Of a DNA stretch of 64,000 nt, positions 60,034 to 64,000 are shown in pieces (position 1 is the stretch's first letter; every line of letters starts with the position of its first letter). This DNA is from Nocardiopsis sp. CC223A. Lineage in GTDB: Bacteria > Actinomycetota > Actinomycetes > Streptosporangiales > Streptosporangiaceae. A program made the position numbers and the translations under genes. The notes beneath the pieces were generated by a model. The model did no database searches. It was not told where the DNA came from and was given only the letters and a program-made list of their open reading frames with translations. The stretch is from assembly GCF_030766825.1 (NCBI RefSeq), contig NZ_JASFDV010000001.1:62001-126000 (forward strand). The letters run 5' to 3'.

Positions 60034-60650
60034 TCGCGGTCGGCCGGGTCGGTCGCGGTCCTCCCCGACGTCCCCGACCCCCGGACCCGCTGCGCGGCTT
60101 CCGGCCGTGCGAGTGCGCCCCCGAGGTTCCGGACACCGGGGCCCACCTCTATCCGTCCCCGGACACCCCGGCCGAAGGCCCGAGCGGGAACATTCGGGCC
60201 GTTCCCGTGCCCATTCCGCCGGACCGCCCCGCCGAATCCGTCGGGGCGTACCGCGGCCGCCCGGATCGGCCGCCGGGCGAGGGGCGCGGCCGCCTCCTGC
60301 CCGGCGTGGAGTTCTTTCGGGCGAGGGGCCGAGCGGCGTTTCGTCGAACACCCGTCCCGCGACCTCGCCGCCGGTGCCCGGGGCAGGAGGCACAGGCGGC
60401 TGCGCGAGCCGCCCGAGCTGGTCGGATCCCCGGTCCCGGTGGTCGCTTTGTCGGGAAGGCGGGTCTCGGAAGGAAAGATGCGCGAAAAAGGGAGAATCAG
60501 AAGAAAAAGAAGAGGAATTCTCTCCATGTGTACCCGAGGCGTTGCTCTCCGTGGTGACTCAAGTGCTGGTGGCGTTACGAATACACGTGCATATGTAAGC
60601 GACGCCGGATGCTCTTGACTCAGGCGGGTGAACGGAGAAACCTTTGTGGA
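60034..60650. other. Gene-free stretch with a polypurine tract
   Basis: No ORF here looks coding. Bases 60483-60518 (GAAAAAGGGAGAATCAGAAG and following) are almost all purine and AT-rich, unlike the rest of the window, followed by ACACGTGCATATG-like sequence. It may contain the promoter of the GrpB gene. Confidence 0.45.
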
Positions 60651-61244
60651 ATGTCTCCCCTCGAAGCATCGCCGTTGCCCTCCCGCGGGGAAACGCGGAT
60701 CGATCCGGCCCCCCGACACCGCAACCTCGTCAACGGTCGGGTCCACATCCTGGACTACGACCCCAAGTGGCCCTACCTGTTCGAGCGCGAGGCCGACCGG
60801 GTGCACGGCATCCTCGGCGACCGCGTCCTGCTCTTCGAGCACGTGGGCTCCACCGCCGTCCCCGGCCTGCCCGCCAAACCCTGCGTCGACCTGCTGCTGG
60901 TCGTCGCCGACTCCGCCGACGAGGACTCCTACCTCCCCGACCTCACCAAGGCCGGGTACACGCTGGTCGTCCGCGAACCCGACTGGTACGAGCACCGGGT
61001 GTTCAAGGGTCCCGACGTCAACCTCAACCTGCACGTCTTCAGTGAGGGCTGTGAGGAGATCGAGCGGATGCTCCGCTTCCGCGACCACCTCATCGCGAAC
61101 CCCGAGGCCCGGGAACGCTACGTCGAGGTCAAACGGGAACTGGCCGAACGCACCTGGGAGAGGATCCAGGACTACGCCGACGCCAAGAGCGCGGTGGTGC
61201 GCGAGATCCTCGCCGAGGCCGGAGCCCCGCTGCCCGAGGCCTGA
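60651..61244 (+). CDS. GrpB family protein (UPF0157, nucleotidyltransferase-like)
   Basis: 197 residues from ATG 60651 (ATG 60609 is in frame but less likely). The GrpB pattern is clear: VHILDYDPKWPYLFEREADRV, LFEHVGSTAVPGLPAKPCVDLLLVV (nucleotidyltransferase-like GS...D.D), PDWYEHRVFKGPDVNLNLHVF and HLIANPEARERYVEVKRELA. Members are predicted nucleotidyltransferases; biological role uncertain. Confidence 0.92.
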   Translation: MSPLEASPLPSRGETRIDPAPRHRNLVNGRVHILDYDPKWPYLFEREADRVHGILGDRVLLFEHVGSTAVPGLPAKPCVDLLLVVADSADEDSYLPDLTKAGYTLVVREPDWYEHRVFKGPDVNLNLHVFSEGCEEIERMLRFRDHLIANPEARERYVEVKRELAERTWERIQDYADAKSAVVREILAEAGAPLPEA

Positions 61245-61257
61245 CCGGCGCCGCCGG

Positions 61258-61722
61258 TCAGGTGCGGCCCCGGGCCAGGTCCACCAGCACCTTCGCGGAC
61301 AGGGCCGACCACACCAGGCAGTACAGGCCGAAGACCGTGCCGCCGACCCCCGAGGACAGGTCCCGGTAGATCATGCCGACCGCGCCCGCCAGCGCCATGA
61401 GCGCCACCGCCCCCACCGGCGGCAGCGACAGCCACCGGGGCACCCGGCGGGCGACGGACAGGGAGCACAGCAGGAAGAGCAGGGCCACGGCCAGTCCGAC
61501 CCCGGCGTTGGCCCACTGGGCGGCGGCCACCTCACCGGGGCCGAATCCGGCGTAGGAGTCGGCCGGAACCTCGGGGCCGCCGGTCACCCCCAACCGGCCG
61601 GCCAGGGCGTACCCGACCTTGGACACGGCGTAGAGCAGGGACCACAGCGCCGCGGCCACCGCCCAGCGGGCGGCGCGGTCCGGCGGTCGGGCGGCGGTTC
61701 GGTGCGGGGTCCGGTCGTCCAT
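61258..61722 (-). CDS. Hypothetical membrane protein, four helices
   Basis: 154 residues from ATG 61722. Helices: AVAAALWSLLYAVSKVGYALAGRLG, WANAGVGLAVALLFLLCSLS, PVGAVALMALAGAVGMIYRD and GTVFGLYCLVWSALSAKVLVDLA. Small-residue spacing and GPEVPADSY in the first loop are typical of actinomycete membrane proteins; family unknown. Confidence 0.72.
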   Translation of the reverse strand: MDDRTPHRTAARPPDRAARWAVAAALWSLLYAVSKVGYALAGRLGVTGGPEVPADSYAGFGPGEVAAAQWANAGVGLAVALLFLLCSLSVARRVPRWLSLPPVGAVALMALAGAVGMIYRDLSSGVGGTVFGLYCLVWSALSAKVLVDLARGRT

Positions 61723-61884
61723 GGACCCAGCATCGCCCACGGCGCGGCCGCGTTCCTCCCCCGCACGGGGGACCGGTTCCCCCGGCGGTGGGATTCCGCC
61801 GGGAGCCGGACGACGGGTACGGTGGCGGGCCGGACCGTGCCGCAGGCTCCGCTGAGGGCGTTGGCGGGCGACGGGCGGGAGGGG

Positions 61885-63321
61885 TCAGCCCAGGGAGCGC
61901 AGCTGGTCCTGGAACCACCGGCGCGGCGGCAGCGCCACCGCGGCCTCCGCCAGACGCTCCCGCCGGGCCCGCCGCTCGGCCGCGGGCATCGACAGCGCCC
62001 GGTGCAGTGCCTCCGCCGTCTCCACTGTGTCGTAGGGGTTGACCGTCAGGGCGTCCGCGCCCAGCTCGTCGGCGGCCCCCGCCTCCCGCGACAGCACCAG
62101 CACCGAGTCCCGCTCCGACAGCACCGGGCCCTCCTTGGCGACCAGGTTCATGCCGTCCCGGATCGGGTTCACCAGCAGCACGTCGGCCAGCTGGAACGAG
62201 GCCAGCGAACGCGGGTAGTCGTCGTTGACCTCCAGGATCAGCGGCGTCCACTCGGCCGTCGCGAACTCCTCGTTGATCTCCTTGGCCACCCGCAGCACCG
62301 TGTCGGTGTACTCGCGGTACTCGGGCACGTCGCCGCGGCTCGGGTAGGCGAACGCCAGGTGGGTCACCCGCCCGCGCCACTCGGGGTGCGCGCGCAGCAG
62401 CTCGCGGTACGCCTCCAGGCCCCGCACGATGTTCTTGGACAGCTCGGTCCGGTCCACCCGCACGATGAGCCTGGTGTCCCCGACCAGCTCCTCCAGGGTC
62501 TCCCGGCGGACCGCCACCAGCGGATCGGCGGCGCTCTCGCGCAGCCCCGCCTCGTCGGCGCCCAGCGCGTGCACGCCCACCCCGATCACCCGGCCGCCGT
62601 ACTCCACGGTCCGGTTGCGGAAGTCCACGTCCGCGCGCAGGATCTCCGCGCAGCAGCGCAGGAAGGCATCGGCCCAGCGCGGGCTGAGGAAGCCCAGCCG
62701 GTCGGCGCCGAGCATGCCCGACAGCAGCTCCCGGGCGATGTCGTCGGGCAGCATCCGGAAGTACTCCGGCGGCGCCCACGGGGTGTGCGAGAAGTGCGCG
62801 ATGCGCAGGTCGGGGCGGCGGGCCCGCAGAATGCGCGGCACCAGCGCCAGGTGGTAGTCCTGCACGGCCACCCGGGCGTTGTCGGCGGCCCCCGACACCA
62901 GCGCTTCGGCGAAGGCGTTGTTGTAGGCGGTGTAGTCCTCCCACCGCCGCCGGAACCCCGAGCCGAAGGACGGCTTGTTCGGGGTGTCGTACATCATGTG
63001 CTGGAGGAACCACAGCGTCGAGTTCGCGATCCCGGTGTAGGCCCCCTGGAACGTCTCCTCCGGGATCTCCAGCATGTGGACGCGCATGCCGCCCAGGTCG
63101 TGGTCGCGGTCCAGCCGGGCCCCCGGGGACTCGGCCGCGGCCCGCCGGTCCCCTTCGGACAGGGCGGCGCACACCCAGATGCTGTCGATCTCGGTGGCCA
63201 CCGAGATCATGCCGGAGACCAGCCCGCCACCACCGCGGCGGTGTTCCAGGGCGCCGTCCTCGGTGATCGAGAAGGACACCGGTCCTCGGTTGGAGGCGAT
63301 GAGGATCTGTGCCTTGTCCAC
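61885..63321 (-). CDS. otsA: Trehalose-6-phosphate synthase (GT20)
   Basis: 478 residues from GTG 63321 (GAGGACGAGACCAC before it). ILIASNRGPVSFS (start), VQDYHLALVPRILRARRPDL, SHTPWAPPEYFRMLP, GVHALG, VDRTELSKNIVRGLEAYREL, and RDGMNLVAKEGPVL (trehalose-phosphate synthase motif). It joins UDP- or GDP-glucose and glucose-6-phosphate. The order of motifs and length are normal. Part of the osmoprotectant trehalose route with otsB at 57320. Confidence 0.95.
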   Translation of the reverse strand: MDKAQILIASNRGPVSFSITEDGALEHRRGGGGLVSGMISVATEIDSIWVCAALSEGDRRAAAESPGARLDRDHDLGGMRVHMLEIPEETFQGAYTGIANSTLWFLQHMMYDTPNKPSFGSGFRRRWEDYTAYNNAFAEALVSGAADNARVAVQDYHLALVPRILRARRPDLRIAHFSHTPWAPPEYFRMLPDDIARELLSGMLGADRLGFLSPRWADAFLRCCAEILRADVDFRNRTVEYGGRVIGVGVHALGADEAGLRESAADPLVAVRRETLEELVGDTRLIVRVDRTELSKNIVRGLEAYRELLRAHPEWRGRVTHLAFAYPSRGDVPEYREYTDTVLRVAKEINEEFATAEWTPLILEVNDDYPRSLASFQLADVLLVNPIRDGMNLVAKEGPVLSERDSVLVLSREAGAADELGADALTVNPYDTVETAEALHRALSMPAAERRARRERLAEAAVALPPRRWFQDQLRSLG

Positions 63322-63674
63322 GTGGTCTCGTCCTCTCGGGAGCGCGGGATCCGGTCGAGCGCAGGATACGGAAACGGCCCCCGTGTCCGATGCCGGGCCC
63401 GGTGCGGAAGGGGCGGACGACGGACGGCGGAGGGCGCACCCTAGGTCTCGCCGGTCGACGCGTGCCCCAAACCCGCCCCAGGTCACGGGCACACGATGTC
63501 ACACGGCGGAAACAGGGCACGTGCACGGGTCCGGCCCGGACCTGCTCCGTCTCACCATGTGAGTCGGTTCGTGTTACCCGGATCACGCCCCGTGGAAAAC
63601 CGGTCAACGCGTCCGTTACAGTGACCATGCCGGTTCCGGGAGGAGCCGGTGCGACACCACGACAACTTCATATT
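63322..63674. other. Upstream region of thrC, no gene
   Basis: Contains only promoter-like DNA: TTACAGT (a TACAGT -10 box at 63617-63622) about 55 bases before the riboswitch. No ORF with protein character. Confidence 0.5.
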
Positions 63675-63814
63675 GCTCATCCAGAGGGGTGGAGGGACCG
63701 GCCCTGCGAAGCCCCGGCAACCATCTCGGCGTACATCGCTCGCGGACACGCGAGGCGGCCGGGACAGGTGCCAACTCCGGCCTGGGGACAAGGTGTCCGC
63801 CAGGGAAGATGAGG
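63675..63814 (+). promoter_or_regulatory. SAM riboswitch (S-box, SAM-I/SAM-IV superfamily) ahead of thrC
   Basis: P1 is CTCATC (63676-63681) with GATGAG (63808-63813). The core reads AGAGGGGTGGAGGGACCGGC, then CCCCGGCAACC, GGTGCCAACTCC near 63761-63772 and GGAAGATGAG, the S-box consensus order. The ribosome site GAGGGGAG overlaps the P1 3' arm, so the switch probably acts on translation: with SAM bound, the site is sequestered. Confidence 0.9.
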
Positions 63815-63828
63815 GGAGACGCCTCGCC

Positions 63829-64000
63829 ATGGCGATGACCGCCACCGAACCCACCTCCGTCCGCGCCTTCGGCCCCGCCGCCGCGCTGTCCTGTCGCGAA
63901 TGCGGCGAGCGCTACGACCTCGCCCCCCGGTTCGCCTGCGAGTTCTGCTTCGGCCCGCTGGAAGTCGCCTACGACTTCGGCACCGTCACCCGGGCCGACA
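63829..64000 (+). CDS. thrC: Threonine synthase, N-terminal part (runs off the window)
   Basis: 57 codons visible from ATG 63829. AALSCRECGERYDLAPRF then ACEFCFGPLEVAYDFGTVTR is the N-terminal zinc-ribbon-like part (CxxC pairs) of actinobacterial threonine synthase, which turns O-phosphohomoserine into threonine with PLP. The PLP domain is outside the window. Control by a SAM riboswitch fits branch-point regulation, because homoserine phosphate is shared with methionine synthesis. Confidence 0.85.
   Translation, partial: MAMTATEPTSVRAFGPAAALSCRECGERYDLAPRFACEFCFGPLEVAYDFGTVTRAD

Noticed and set aside
60628-63444. 938-codon plus-strand ORF over GrpB and otsA
   Set aside because: It crosses two genes in wrong frames and shows no protein family; otsA and GrpB explain the DNA.

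Overview
The window is a piece of a high-GC actinobacterial chromosome (wobble positions almost all G or C, many GTG and TTG starts, ATGA/GTGA gene overlaps, leaderless-looking promoters with TAnnnT boxes). The gene families (WhiJ-type XRE plus DUF397 plus anti-sigma ATPase set, DUF3263, DUF1918, DUF6924, a class E-type LAxTG sortase signal, an IdeR-type iron box, an S-box leader before threonine synthase) fit a filamentous actinomycete. Nocardiopsis or a close relative is my best guess, but this is inference; there is no rRNA or tRNA in the window to test it.

Layout. 1-8.6 kb: end of a small-molecule transporter gene, an LLM-type flavin oxidoreductase, a TetR gene coupled to an unknown gene, a divergent EF-G paralogue, a DUF1918 gene, an ABC ATPase remnant, and a TetR/short-chain dehydrogenase pair with a shared operator. 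8.7-16 kb: an Ntn-hydrolase of the penicillin acylase family, a decayed and tandemly duplicated stretch, then an iron locus: siderophore-binding lipoprotein, iron box, MarR regulator and enterochelin-esterase-like hydrolase. 16-21 kb: one operon of DHA2 efflux pump, rifampin-phosphotransferase/PEP-synthase-like enzyme and TetR. 21.7-29 kb: a complete polyol phosphotransferase locus (HPr, PfkB kinase, DeoR regulator, mannitol-family EIIC, EIIB and EIIA, Zn polyol dehydrogenase, Enzyme I). 30-38 kb: a mannoside locus (GH38 alpha-mannosidase, ABC importer, ROK regulator) holding a short CRISPR-like repeat array between mannosidase and permeases. 38-45.5 kb: methyltransferase, small genes, a foldable AT-rich element, a WhiJ-like module, and a cell-wall protein made largely of 61 Gly-Lys/Glu-Pro triplets.

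45.5-57 kb is a run of regulator/enzyme and regulator/efflux pairs, each with a visible operator: NAD-dependent epimerase with TetR, ArsR with MFS pump and flavin monooxygenase, TetR with DHA2 pump; plus DUF6924, DoxX, an unclustered argJ and a serine hydrolase. 57-64 kb holds the trehalose genes otsB and otsA (separated), DUF3263, a subtilase-like protein that has lost catalytic residues, a GrpB protein, and a SAM riboswitch ahead of thrC, which runs off the right edge.

The themes are carbohydrate import (polyol PTS, mannoside ABC), iron, efflux/detoxification under local repressors, and trehalose. Strong hairpins separate most convergent genes. All functions are assigned by reading motifs; no database search was possible.
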